A stretch of DNA of 64,000 nt. It comes from DASRSS01 sp035765515. GTDB taxonomy: Bacteria; Actinomycetota; Actinomycetes; Mycobacteriales; Jatrophihabitantaceae. The notes beneath the pieces were generated by a model. The model was given only the letters and a program-made list of their open reading frames with translations, was not told the DNA's origin and did no database searches. The stretch covers positions 1-64,000 of the forward strand of contig DASTXN010000171.1 of the NCBI GenBank assembly GCA_035765515.1, written 5' to 3'. The translations under genes and the position numbers were made by a program. Below, in pieces: positions 1 through 8,304 of this stretch (position 1 is its first letter; each line of letters starts with the position of its first letter).

Positions 1-713
1 GACCCGACCAGAGCGTTTCGACGGTGGCCGTTGCGCTGGCTCAATGCGATTCCGGTTCCGGTCACGAAGACCAGCAGGCACGGCAGCGACACCCACGCGG
101 CCGCTGCGAACGTGTCGTTCAGTGCGAGGTAGCCGATCGCCGAGAGCGTGATCGTCACGGCGAGTGCAGCGGCGACGCGCCCGAGCCAGTTCGGCAGAGC
201 GACATACCTGCGTCGAACGGCACGCATCGCGCCAACGGCCACGCCGGCGATCAGCAGCATCTTCACGCCGTCCAGCCGGTTGATCGAATCGGATACCGCC
301 CCGGCGACACCAGCGTCGCGGCTGCTGACAATGCCGGAACTCAGCCACAGACCGAGAGCCAATTGCACGAGCGATACCGTGGCCGCGGCCAGACCGCCGG
401 CCAGAACGAGACGACGCGACAGTATCGCCCGTTCGCTGAGTGCGCGGGCCAGCGACCAGGTGACGACCGCGAGGAACCCCGCCGGCAGGCCCTCGGTGAG
501 GACGTATTGGAGCGCTACCGCGTCCTGATTCCCCGTGTAGTTGCTCAGGATCTGTGTGCCGGAGGAGCGAACTTCGGACGATGAGCTGAATACGAGCAGT
601 CCCGCGATCCAGGACAACGAATACCCGACGCCTGCGGCGAGCGTTAGCCGGAGTCGCGTCTCGCGATCCCGGAGCGCGCCGGCCGGAGAACTCGGTAGGG
701 GACAGGTAGTCAC
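1..713 (-). CDS. Integral membrane protein, C-terminus cut by window edge
   Basis: No start-to-stop frame exists inside the window because the gene runs off the left edge. The minus-strand frame opening with GTG at 713 is open for 237 codons. It encodes about six hydrophobic segments (near residues 22-42, 75-95, 107-130, 155-170, 185-205 and 210-228) with short basic loops, so it is very likely a polytopic inner-membrane protein. The GTG start overlaps the TGA stop of the upstream MarR gene by four bases, so the two are probably translated together and this protein may be a target of that regulator. I recognise no family. Other frames here give Arg-rich, non-hydrophobic translations and look like shadows. 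Confidence 0.7.
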   Translation of the reverse strand, partial: MTTCPLPSSPAGALRDRETRLRLTLAAGVGYSLSWIAGLLVFSSSSEVRSSGTQILSNYTGNQDAVALQYVLTEGLPAGFLAVVTWSLARALSERAILSRRLVLAGGLAAATVSLVQLALGLWLSSGIVSSRDAGVAGAVSDSINRLDGVKMLLIAGVAVGAMRAVRRRYVALPNWLGRVAAALAVTITLSAIGYLALNDTFAAAAWVSLPCLLVFVTGTGIALSQRNGHRRNALVG

Positions 714-1186
714 GATGCATCTCCCTCGGTGGTGTCCAGGTTGGCGAGTGCGCGCCCGATCAGGGTGATGAGGCGCGCGCGGTCGGTTGGGGTGAACCCG
801 GTGAACGCGTGCTCGTTCACGCCGGCGGCCAGGCTGGAGATGGTGTCCCGCAGATCGGCGTCGTGGACAGCCAGGTAGACCCGCTGGTAGCGGTTGTTGT
901 GCGGATCGCGCTCGCGCCGGACGAGTCCGCGTGTCGCCATTCGCTTCAACATCTCCGTGAGCGTGGCCGCGTCGATGCCGGTGCGCCGAGAGATCTCGAG
1001 TTGAGTCAGGCCGTCCTCGCGCCATAGGCAGGCCAGCACGCCCCATTGGGTCGTGGTGAGGCCGTGCTCGGCGAGCAGCGAGTTGAACTCCGCGGTCATC
1101 TTCTTGGCGAGCTGCGCGACGAGGAACCCCAGACTCTGGCCCAGGTCGAATCCCTCGGGGTGTCCTAGCTCAGTTCGTGTACGCAT
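710..1186 (-). CDS. MarR-family transcriptional regulator
   Basis: The 158-residue protein has the MarR winged-helix layout: an N-terminal dimerisation helix, the helix-turn-helix around GLTQLEISRRTGIDAATLTEML, and the wing with RDPHNNRYQRVYL. MarR dimers normally bind a palindrome near their own promoter and release it on ligand binding. I chose the ATG at 1186; a TTG lies seven codons upstream but inside the palindrome at 1189-1200. No Shine-Dalgarno is visible, which fits a leaderless message. The gene overlaps the downstream membrane-protein gene by GTGA and is divergent from a second MarR gene. The ligand is unknown. Confidence 0.85.
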   Translation of the reverse strand: MRTRTELGHPEGFDLGQSLGFLVAQLAKKMTAEFNSLLAEHGLTTTQWGVLACLWREDGLTQLEISRRTGIDAATLTEMLKRMATRGLVRRERDPHNNRYQRVYLAVHDADLRDTISSLAAGVNEHAFTGFTPTDRARLITLIGRALANLDTTEGDAS

Positions 1187-1188
1187 GA

Positions 1189-1200
1189 TTCGTATACTAA
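1189..1200. promoter_or_regulatory. Imperfect palindrome at the MarR start (candidate operator)
   Basis: TTCGTATACTAA is a near-perfect palindrome centred on GTATAC, with one mismatched pair. It lies immediately before the ATG of the minus-strand MarR gene. TATACT on the plus strand and TAGTAT on the minus strand could each serve as a -10 box, so binding here could block divergent transcription. The operator role is inferred from position. Confidence 0.45.
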
Positions 1201-1388
1201 CAGCCAAGGTCGCTTCAGCGCGACTATTTGGAAAGTGGGCCCGAGACGGATTGCGGCGAAGCGACGCTCCCGTGCGGTGGGAGACGTTTGCCGCACGCGC
1301 ACTAGTCAGCTATCTTTACTACACCGTCGTGGGTAGAGGTAGCCTGCGAACCTCGCGGGTTCAGACGGCCGATGGAGCGAGAAGTGGC

Positions 1389-1832
1389 ATGAAGGACGAG
1401 CAATCGGTGAATCTAGGGGTGTCGTTGTTCATCCCGTACCGGTACACCGAGGACCGAATCTTCCGGGCTCTTCAGGACGCCGGGTTCGACGATTGGACGC
1501 TCGCGCAGTGCCGCGTGTTCCAGCGTGTCGCCCAGGACGGCTCGCGCCTCACCGATCTGGCGGAGCAGGCGCAAATGAGCAAGCAGAGCGCCGGCGTGCT
1601 GGTGGATCAGCTGGAACGGCTGGGCTATGTGCGCCGGATTCCCGACCCTTCGGACGGTCGCGCCCGGTTGATCGTGATCGAGGAGCGAGGCCGGCGCGCG
1701 GCCGAGGTGGCCAGCGCGACACTCGAGGAGATCCTCGCGGAGTGGAAGGCCTACCTGGGCACCCGCAACTTCACGCTGTTGCACCAGATCCTGGACCAAC
1801 TGCGCGAGATCACCGACCCGTACGCGCGATAG
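1389..1832 (+). CDS. MarR-family transcriptional regulator (second copy)
   Basis: This 147-residue winged-helix protein contains the helix-turn-helix at LTDLAEQAQMSKQSAGVLVD and the wing RRIPDPSDGRARLI, typical of MarR/SlyA proteins. The frame stays open upstream to about 1053, but that stretch is antisense to the other MarR gene and lacks MarR similarity, so I chose the ATG at 1389, preceded by a weak purine-rich GAGCGAGAAG. The two MarR proteins differ clearly in sequence and are not a recent duplication. The next gene downstream starts behind a promoter with two palindromes (1852-1887), the likely target of this regulator. The inducing ligand is unknown. Confidence 0.85.
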   Translation: MKDEQSVNLGVSLFIPYRYTEDRIFRALQDAGFDDWTLAQCRVFQRVAQDGSRLTDLAEQAQMSKQSAGVLVDQLERLGYVRRIPDPSDGRARLIVIEERGRRAAEVASATLEEILAEWKAYLGTRNFTLLHQILDQLREITDPYAR

Positions 1833-1851
1833 CGGGCCGCCCCGTCCCGTC

Positions 1852-1887
1852 TTGACAATGGTCAAAGATGCTGACTATATTTAGTCA
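1852..1887 (+). promoter_or_regulatory. Promoter with two palindromes, candidate MarR operator
   Basis: TTGACA (1852-1857) and TATATT (1876-1881) are separated by 18 bp and form a near-consensus sigma-70 promoter. TTGAC-aatg-GTCAA (1852-1865) covers the -35 box and TGACTA-tatt-TAGTCA (1872-1887) covers the -10 box. Both arms are perfect in each. A regulator dimer on either site would block RNA polymerase, and the adjacent MarR gene is the obvious candidate. The gene driven is the NmrA-like gene at 1986. Confidence 0.7.
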
Positions 1888-1985
1888 ACGATCCTGACGG
1901 ATACGTCGGCGGCTGACAGTGGTCGCCGCCCCTCACCCGGGCGCGCAAACGCCCGCACTCGCCCCTGCACAGAAAGCGAAACGCC

Positions 1986-2618
1986 ATGAGATTTCTTGTC
2001 CTCGGAGCAACCGGGCGCACCGGAGTCCTGTTCGTCAAGAAGGCGCTCGACGAGGGACACCAGGTCACCGCACTCGTTCGAAGAGCGGACGCGACCGTCG
2101 ACTCACGTGCTCAAGTCGTCAGCGGCGACGTCACCGACTCTGCAGCGATCGCGGCGGCCGCCCGAGGTCACGACGCGATCATCAGCACGCTCGGAGTCAA
2201 AAGCGCCCGCAAGAACCCGACGCTCATCACCGACACCGTCCGAGCCGTCATCGCGTCGACGAAAACCTCAGGCGTCGACCGCTTCGTCGTCGTGTCGGCC
2301 TTCGGAGTCGGCGACTCACTCGCCAAGGCGTCGTTCCTCGTAGCCCCCCTGTTCCGCACCCTGCTCCGGAAGACCTACGCGGACAAGGCCGCGTCGGAAG
2401 TCCTCCTGAAGGCCAGCGAGCTGAATTGGACCCTCGAATACCCGGGCGCGTTGAACGACCGGGACCGCACCCGCTATACCGCTGTCGCGCTCGAGGACGT
2501 CACAAAGCTGCCCGTCTTTCCGTCAACGTCTCGCTCGAACGTCGCGGACTTTCTCCTCCGTTCCGCCGTCCAAGGCACCTTCATCCGAAAGATCGTCGTC
2601 GTCACCGACACCAAGTAG
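1986..2618 (+). CDS. NAD(P)-binding NmrA/atypical SDR-family protein
   Basis: The 210-residue protein begins MRFLVLGATGRTG, the GxxGxxG nucleotide-binding turn of a Rossmann fold, followed by an Asp at strand 3 (SGDVTD) and the VVVSAFGVGDS segment found in atypical (NmrA-like) short-chain dehydrogenases. It lacks a classical YxxxK pair, as is usual in this class, so the enzyme or redox-sensor role cannot be assigned. An AGAAAGCGAAACGCC stretch precedes the ATG. It lies behind the palindrome-bearing promoter at 1852 and is followed 113 bp later by another NmrA-like gene. Together they look like a MarR-controlled stress or detoxification pair, which is inference. Confidence 0.8.
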   Translation: MRFLVLGATGRTGVLFVKKALDEGHQVTALVRRADATVDSRAQVVSGDVTDSAAIAAAARGHDAIISTLGVKSARKNPTLITDTVRAVIASTKTSGVDRFVVVSAFGVGDSLAKASFLVAPLFRTLLRKTYADKAASEVLLKASELNWTLEYPGALNDRDRTRYTAVALEDVTKLPVFPSTSRSNVADFLLRSAVQGTFIRKIVVVTDTK

Positions 2619-2731
2619 ATGCGAAAGCGCGAGCACGTGCGCCTCGGCGACCCGTCACTGAGCAAGTCGCGCGGCAACTCGCCGACCCGGCCGCGCACTG
2701 CGCGCGGCCAGACGATCAGGAAGGCTTCATC

Positions 2732-3583
2732 GTGATTCTCGTGACCGGTGCGACCGGCAATGTCGGTACCGAAACCGTTCGGCTCCTGGCCGGCCAGCAC
2801 CAGCGCGTCCGGGCCCTGGTGCGCGACCCCGCACGCCTGCGGGGCGTCGAGGGCGGGCGGGCGGGAGTCGAGGTCGTCACCGGCGATTTCGACGACCCTG
2901 GTTCGCTCGACCCGGCAATGCGAGGCATCGACACCGTCGTGCTCGTCAGCCCCGCCGTCCCGCACCAGGAGATCGCTGCCATCGACGCCGCCGTCCGCGC
3001 CGGGGTTACCCACGTGATCAAGGCGACCAGCAAGGCGTCGGCTGATTCACCGGTCGAGCGCCGTCGCGGTCAGGCCCAGATCGAGCAGTATCTGCAAGGA
3101 ACGGACCTGGCCTGGACGCTGCTGCGCTCCAATGCCTACCTACAGAACCTGCTGGCCCTCGCCCCCGTCATCAAGCAGACGAGCGGATTCGTCATGTCAT
3201 CCGGCGACGGACAAGTCGGCATGGTCGACGCTCGCGACGTCGCTGCCGTCGCCGCCACCATCGCCACCAGCCCTGGCAAGCACGCAGGAGCGACCTACTG
3301 GCCCACCGGGCCCGCGCTCATCAGCTACACCGACGTCGCCGAGGAGCTATCGGCCGATCTCGGCCACCAGATCGACTACCGACGCGCTTTGCCCGACGAA
3401 CACCGCGAACTCATGATCCAGGCAGGCTTGCCGGACCCGATCGCGACGTCCAATGCCAAGGCCTTTGAACTCATTGCCGAAGGCGACGCTGCATGGATTA
3501 CCGACGACGTCCACGCCGTCACCGGCAACCCGCCCCGCGACCTGCACACCTTCCTCGCGGACCATCTCGCCGCGTTCAGGTGA
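2732..3583 (+). CDS. NmrA-family NAD(P)-binding protein
   Basis: The 283-residue protein starts VILVTGATGNVGTETV, a Rossmann GxxGxxG motif, and continues through LVRDPARL, GDFDDPGSL and an LLRSNAYLQN segment typical of NmrA/HSCARG-like proteins (quinone oxidoreductase 2 or redox-sensor relatives). The frame is open far upstream, but GTG at 2732 is preceded by GAAGG at seven bases and places the P-loop at residue 5, so I chose it. It is probably cytoplasmic and binds NADP(H). It follows another NmrA-like gene in the same direction and may share its MarR-controlled transcript. The substrate is unknown. Confidence 0.8.
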   Translation: MILVTGATGNVGTETVRLLAGQHQRVRALVRDPARLRGVEGGRAGVEVVTGDFDDPGSLDPAMRGIDTVVLVSPAVPHQEIAAIDAAVRAGVTHVIKATSKASADSPVERRRGQAQIEQYLQGTDLAWTLLRSNAYLQNLLALAPVIKQTSGFVMSSGDGQVGMVDARDVAAVAATIATSPGKHAGATYWPTGPALISYTDVAEELSADLGHQIDYRRALPDEHRELMIQAGLPDPIATSNAKAFELIAEGDAAWITDDVHAVTGNPPRDLHTFLADHLAAFR

Positions 3584-3619
3584 ACCAGCGCCGATCTCGC
3601 GTTCGCTCTCAGGCTGCAG

Positions 3620-4082
3620 AAAGGAAACACCGCGCCCACTGGTATCACCGGCGGAGTCGATACGCACGAGATGGTCTTGATTCACCGGGTAATCCGGCGC
3701 GAGTTCCGTCGGCTGCCCGGCCGTCGGAGCGGAGCTGCCGGGGTGGACCATGAGCGCCGACGCCGCCGCCGGCGAGCGGATGGCCGCCCGCATCGACGCG
3801 ATGATGCCGACACTGCTCGAACACCTTGCCGAGGAAGAGCAGGAACTGCTCCCGATCGTCTCTCGCACCCTCACCCAGAGCGAATGGGATGCGCTCGGCA
3901 AGCACGACATGAGTGCAATCCCGGCTACCCGGCGGCTGATCATCCTCGGCCACATCGTCGAGGAGGCCGACGATGCCGAGCGGCGCAAGTTCCTGCAGGT
4001 CGTGCCTGCCCCTGCCCGGCTGGCCTTCCGGCTGATCGGTCGCCGCCAGTTCGCCCGCGCAACCAACACCATTCGCGGCTGA
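3620..4082 (+). pseudogene. Hemerythrin HHE-domain protein, internally deleted
   Basis: Two pieces of one hemerythrin-like gene sit in different frames. The first (about 3644-3721) reads GVDTHEMVLIHRVIRREF, which matches the start of actinobacterial HHE proteins as I recall them. The second, from about 3723, reads ELPGWTMSADAAAGERMA and runs to the stop at 4082 with LLEHLAEEEQELLPIV and the conserved C-terminal WDALG and PAPARLAFRLIGRRQ segments. Roughly 100 residues carrying the middle HxxxE iron ligands are missing, and the pieces are out of frame. AAAGGA at 3620 has no start codon at the right distance. An ATG at 3750 could still yield a 110-residue C-terminal fragment. Confidence 0.75.
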
Positions 4083-4176
4083 GCCGGTAGGTCGAGCAGC
4101 GGTCGGATTGGCGTCGAGGCCGGATCCGATCCACCCCGGAATCTCGCCTCGGGCCGGTAGGGCACAGTGGTCGTCG

Positions 4177-6681
4177 ATGACGATTCTGGAAACTGTGCCG
4201 GCGGGTGCGTCGACCGACGCGGACGCGTTGTATTCGGCGTTCACGAATTGGGTCGACGAGCAAGGCATCACGTTGTACCCGGCGCAGGACGAGGCGATCC
4301 TCGAACTGGTCACCGGCACGAACGTCGTGCTGGCCACGCCGACCGGATCCGGCAAGTCACTTGTCGCGGTCGCCGCGCACTACTTCGCGATGGCGGCCGG
4401 TGTCCGGTCGGTGTACACGGCACCGATCAAGGCACTGGTCAGCGAGAAGTTCTTCGCCCTGTGCGCGATCTTCGGCTCCGACAACGTCGGCATGATCACC
4501 GGCGACGCGTCGGTCAACGGCGACGCGCCGATCCTGTGCTGCACCGCGGAGATCCTCGCGAACATCGCGCTGCGCACCGGCGCCGCGAGCGACCTCGGCG
4601 TCGTGATCATGGACGAGTTCCACTTCTACGCCGACCCCGATCGTGGCTGGGCCTGGCAGGTGCCGCTGCTGGAACTGACGCGGGCACAGTTCCTGCTGAT
4701 GTCCGCGACCCTCGGCGACACCCGCGAGCTCGCCGACGACCTCGCCCGCCGCACCGGCCGGCCGAGCGTCACTGTCGCCGGCGCAGAACGTCCGGTGCCG
4801 CTACACCACTACTACGCGGTGACCCCCTTGCACGAGACGATCACCGACCTGCTCGCGGGCGGGCAGGCGCCGATCTACGTCGTGCACTTCACTCAGGCCG
4901 CTGCGCTCGAGCACGCGCAGTCACTGACCAGCGTCAACGTCGCATCGCGTGCCGAGCGCGACATCATCGCCGAGACGATCGGCGAGTTCCGGTTCACCGC
5001 CGGCTTCGGCAAGGTGCTGTCACGGCTGGTGCGCCACGGCATCGGCGTGCACCATGCCGGAATGCTGCCGAAGTACCGGCGCCTGGTCGAACAGCTCGCG
5101 CAGGCCGGCCTGCTGAAGGTCATCTGCGGCACGGACACCCTCGGCGTCGGCATCAACGTCCCGATCCGCACGGTCGTGTTCGCGGCGTTGAGCAAGTACG
5201 ACGGCGTGCGCCAGCGGCAACTGCAGGCGCGCGAGTTCCACCAGATCGCCGGACGGGCCGGGCGCGCCGGATTCGACACGGCGGGGACGGTCGTCGTGCA
5301 GGCCCCGGACCACGAGGTCGAGAACGCCCGACTGCTGGCCCGCGCCGGCGACGACGAGAAGAAGAAGCGCCGGATCGTGCGCAAGAAGCCACCCGAAGGC
5401 TTCGTCTCGTGGGGCCAGAACACACACGAGCGGCTGCAGACCGCGGCGCCCGAAGCGCTCGTTCCGCAGTTCGCGGTCACGCCCGCGATGGTGCTGAACG
5501 TCATCGCCCGGCCGGGTGACGCGTTCAGCGCGATGCGAAATCTCATTCTCGGCAATCACAGCAGTTTCGCGGCCAAGCGCGTGCAGGTTCGCGCCGCGAT
5601 ACGTGCCTACCGCGCGCTGCTCGCCGCAGGCGTGATCGAGCGCCTCGATACCCCCGACGCGACCGGACGCACGGTCGCACTCACCGCCGACCTGCCGTTG
5701 AACTTCGCGCTGAACCAGCCGCTGTCGACCTTCGCGCTCGCCGCGCTCGACCTGCTCGATCGCGAATCCGACAGTTACCCGCTCGACGTCGTGTCGGTCT
5801 TCGAAGCAACCCTCGAGGATCCGCGGCAGATCCTGCGGGCGCAGGAGTCCCGCGCTCGTGGTGAGGCCGTCGCTGCCATGAAGGCCGAGGGCATCGAGTA
5901 CGACGAGCGGATGGAGCTGCTGGACGACGTCACGCATCCGCAGCCGCTCGCCGACCTGCTCGGCGCCGCGTTCGCGATCTACCGGCAGAGCCACCCCTGG
6001 CTGTCGGAGGATCAGCTCGCCCCCAAGTCGGTCGTGCGCGACATGTGGGAGCGCGCGATGACGTTCACCGAGTTCGTGTCCTTCTACGGCCTGGTCCGCA
6101 GCGAGGGACTCGTGTTGCGCTACCTGTCCGACGCTTACCGCACGCTGCGGGCGTCCGTCCCCGACAGCGCCCGCACCGACGCGCTCGACGACATCACCGA
6201 GTGGCTCGGCGCGCTGGTGCGCCAGGTCGACTCCAGCCTGCTGGACGAGTGGGAACAGCTGACCGCGGGCGGTTCCCCCGACTCCGTCGTCGAAATCGCC
6301 GTGCCGGTGTCGCTCACCGAGAACGTCCGGGCGTTCACCGTCCTGGTCCGCAACGCGATGTTCCGCAGAGTGGAGCTCGCGGCCCTGGGCCGCTACGACG
6401 AACTCGGCGAACTCGACGCAGCCGCCGGATGGACGGCCGAGCGCTGGCGCGAGGCGATCGAGGGCTATTACGCCGAGTACGACCGGCTGCCCACCGGCGC
6501 CGACGCGCGCAACCCGGCGCTGCTGCAGGTCGAGCGCACCACCGCGCAGTGGCTGGTGCGGCAGGTGTTCGACGATCCCGAGGGCGACCACGACTGGGGC
6601 ATCCGGGCGAGCATCGATCTGGCCGCCAGCGACGACACCGGCGAGCCGGTCATCACCGTCACCGCGGTCGGCCCGCTCTAG
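4177..6681 (+). CDS. DEAD/DEAH-box (Ski2-like) helicase with DUF3516-type C-terminus
   Basis: The 834-residue protein carries helicase motifs in order: Walker A ATPTGSGKS (residues 53-61), Ia TAPIKALVSEKF, DEFH in place of DEAH (146-149), SAT in LMSATLGD, then HHAGMLPKYRRLVE, GTDTLGVGINVPIRTV and the arginine-finger motif QIAGRAGRAGFD. The roughly 430 residues after the helicase core resemble the DUF3516 region of actinobacterial superfamily 2 helicases. The likely role is ATP-dependent RNA or nucleic-acid remodelling in the cytoplasm; the substrate is not known. The ATG at 4177 fits the domain start; upstream in-frame codons run back to the pseudogene. It stands alone, convergent with the SDR gene. 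Confidence 0.9.
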   Translation: MTILETVPAGASTDADALYSAFTNWVDEQGITLYPAQDEAILELVTGTNVVLATPTGSGKSLVAVAAHYFAMAAGVRSVYTAPIKALVSEKFFALCAIFGSDNVGMITGDASVNGDAPILCCTAEILANIALRTGAASDLGVVIMDEFHFYADPDRGWAWQVPLLELTRAQFLLMSATLGDTRELADDLARRTGRPSVTVAGAERPVPLHHYYAVTPLHETITDLLAGGQAPIYVVHFTQAAALEHAQSLTSVNVASRAERDIIAETIGEFRFTAGFGKVLSRLVRHGIGVHHAGMLPKYRRLVEQLAQAGLLKVICGTDTLGVGINVPIRTVVFAALSKYDGVRQRQLQAREFHQIAGRAGRAGFDTAGTVVVQAPDHEVENARLLARAGDDEKKKRRIVRKKPPEGFVSWGQNTHERLQTAAPEALVPQFAVTPAMVLNVIARPGDAFSAMRNLILGNHSSFAAKRVQVRAAIRAYRALLAAGVIERLDTPDATGRTVALTADLPLNFALNQPLSTFALAALDLLDRESDSYPLDVVSVFEATLEDPRQILRAQESRARGEAVAAMKAEGIEYDERMELLDDVTHPQPLADLLGAAFAIYRQSHPWLSEDQLAPKSVVRDMWERAMTFTEFVSFYGLVRSEGLVLRYLSDAYRTLRASVPDSARTDALDDITEWLGALVRQVDSSLLDEWEQLTAGGSPDSVVEIAVPVSLTENVRAFTVLVRNAMFRRVELAALGRYDELGELDAAAGWTAERWREAIEGYYAEYDRLPTGADARNPALLQVERTTAQWLVRQVFDDPEGDHDWGIRASIDLAASDDTGEPVITVTAVGPL

Positions 6682-6719
6682 CCCGCTCGTCAGCCGCAGG
6701 CGCATCGTGCGCTCGCCGG

Positions 6720-7601
6720 TCAGGGCGTGATGGACTCCAGGTCGTCCAGGAGGCTCGGGTGGGCGGGCTGCCAGCCCAGTGCCGCGCGTGTGCGGTTGCT
6801 GCTGGACGGCTGATCGGCCGCGAATATCGGGCCGAGCGGGCCGAACGCGTCCGCGGGCACCGACTCGACAGGCAGGCCGAGCCGGCGACCGATCACCGCG
6901 GCGATATCGCGCACCGGGTCGCCCTCGTCGGCCACGGCGTGCCAGGAGGTGCCCGCCGGGGCCTGGTCAAGGGCGAGCCGGAAGAGGACGGCCGCGTCGA
7001 GCGCGTGCACGGCCGGCCAGCGCTGCGTGCCGTCGCCCGGGTAGCCGGACACGCCCGTTCGCCGCGCGATGCCGGTGAGCACGCCGGCGAAGCCGCCCCG
7101 GCCCTCGTTGTGGACGGTGCGAGGCAGCCGGACGGCGGTGCTGCGAACTCCGCGCGCGGCCAGGCCGAGGACCGCCGTGACCGTGCGGCCGCGACCGCCG
7201 ACCGGGCCGTCGGTCGGAAGCGGGTCGTCCTCGGTGGAGGCTCGACCCGGCACCCACGGCGTTCCGGAGACGGTGACGAGGGGGCGGTCGCTGCCGATGA
7301 GCGTCTCGGCGATGGCCGACAGCGCCGCGCTCTCCTCGGTGATCGCGTGGGCGAGAGCGTCCGGGCTGCTGAAGTCGTTGGCGAAGGCCAGGTGGATAAC
7401 CCCATCGGCCTGGGCCGCGCCGGCACGCACGACGTCGAGGTCTGCGAGCGCGCCCCGGATCGTCCCGGCGCCGGCCGCCTTGGCGGACTGCTCGGACGTA
7501 TCGGAGCGGGCGAGTGCGAGGACGGTGTGGCCGTTGCCGAGCAACTCGGCGATGACCGCGGAGCCGATCAGGCCGGTGCCGCCGGTGACGAAGACGTGCA
7601 T
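6720..7601 (-). CDS. Extended-SDR NAD-dependent epimerase/reductase-like protein
   Basis: The 293-residue protein begins MHVFVTGGTGLIGSAV, the TGxxGxxG motif of extended short-chain dehydrogenases, followed by LADLDVVRAGAAQADGVIHLAF. The usual catalytic YxxxK is not evident at its normal place (GGRGRTVTAVLGL), so activity on a sugar substrate is uncertain; many actinobacterial proteins of this type are annotated only as SDR oxidoreductases. The ATG at 7601 is preceded by AGGAG at six bases. It is divergent from a TetR gene with two operators in the 84-bp gap, so it is almost certainly that regulator's target. Confidence 0.85.
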   Translation of the reverse strand: MHVFVTGGTGLIGSAVIAELLGNGHTVLALARSDTSEQSAKAAGAGTIRGALADLDVVRAGAAQADGVIHLAFANDFSSPDALAHAITEESAALSAIAETLIGSDRPLVTVSGTPWVPGRASTEDDPLPTDGPVGGRGRTVTAVLGLAARGVRSTAVRLPRTVHNEGRGGFAGVLTGIARRTGVSGYPGDGTQRWPAVHALDAAVLFRLALDQAPAGTSWHAVADEGDPVRDIAAVIGRRLGLPVESVPADAFGPLGPIFAADQPSSSNRTRAALGWQPAHPSLLDDLESITP

Positions 7602-7616
7602 GGAGCTCTCCTACCA

Positions 7617-7672
7617 GTGATGGGACTGTTGTCGCATCACCCTACGCGGTGATGCGACAGAAGTCCCATCAC
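7617..7672. promoter_or_regulatory. Double TetR operator in long inverted repeat
   Basis: Two 25-bp arms (7617-7641 and 7648-7672) are inverted around a 6-bp loop with two mismatches. Each arm contains a 22-bp near-palindrome of the form TGATGsGAC-N4-GTCsCATCA (7618-7639 and 7650-7671), where the only flaw is one inner pair. This is the spacing expected for two TetR dimers side by side between divergent genes. TAGGAT at 7674-7679 is a plausible -10 for a leaderless tetR message starting at 7686. Confidence 0.8.
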
Positions 7673-7685
7673 TTAGGATGGCCTG

Positions 7686-8264
7686 ATGGCACGGTGGCAA
7701 CCTGGGGCGCGCGAGCGGCTCGTCGTGGCCGCGGTCGACCTGTTCACCGAGCAGGGATATGACGGCACGACGGTGGCCCAGATCGCCGAGCGTGCGGGCG
7801 TCACCAGGAGCACCTTCTTCCGGCACTTCACCGACAAGCGCGAGGTGCTCGCGGCGGGCCAGGAGACCCTGAGCGGGCTGCTCGCCGAAGGAATCGCCGA
7901 GGCCCCGGCCGGCGCGAGCCCGCTGGCCGCGGTGACGGCAGGGCTGGTCCGCGTGTCCAGCGAGATGGGCGCGTTCAACCGCGACCTGGGCCCGCGCATG
8001 AAGGCGGCCATCGCGGCCAGCGCCGAGCTCCAGGAGCGCGCGGCTCTCAAGACCGTCGGGCTCGCCGCGGCAATGACGGCGGCGCTGGTCGCCCGCGGCA
8101 TCCCCGAACCGACTGCTCAGCTGGCCGGCGAGTTGGGCGTCCTGGCATTCAAGCGGGGCTATGCCGAGTGGTCCGAGAAGGATCGCGGCGAGGGTGACGA
8201 CCTGGCGCGGTACTGCCTGGCGGCACTGGACGAGCTGCGGGCGGCGTCCGCGTCGCTGGGCTGA
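7686..8264 (+). CDS. TetR/AcrR-family transcriptional regulator
   Basis: The 192-residue protein has an N-terminal TetR DNA-binding domain: ARERLVVAAVDLFTEQGYD, then the helix-turn-helix VAQIAERAGVTRSTFFRHF and DKREVL. The C-terminal helical region is the variable ligand pocket. It probably represses itself and the divergent SDR gene through the double palindrome at 7617-7672. The ATG at 7686 has no Shine-Dalgarno but lies seven bases after a TAGGAT box, consistent with leaderless translation. The ligand cannot be told from the sequence; the SDR substrate or product is a candidate. Confidence 0.9.
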   Translation: MARWQPGARERLVVAAVDLFTEQGYDGTTVAQIAERAGVTRSTFFRHFTDKREVLAAGQETLSGLLAEGIAEAPAGASPLAAVTAGLVRVSSEMGAFNRDLGPRMKAAIAASAELQERAALKTVGLAAAMTAALVARGIPEPTAQLAGELGVLAFKRGYAEWSEKDRGEGDDLARYCLAALDELRAASASLG

Positions 8265-8304
8265 CGCGCTCGCCGCGCAGGCGCGCCCGACCGGGTTGTT
8301 CGGC

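Noticed and set aside
24..584. Plus-strand Arg/Gln-rich open frames at the left edge
   Set aside because: The minus strand in this stretch encodes a strongly hydrophobic, periodic membrane protein coupled to the MarR gene; the plus frames have no recognisable features.
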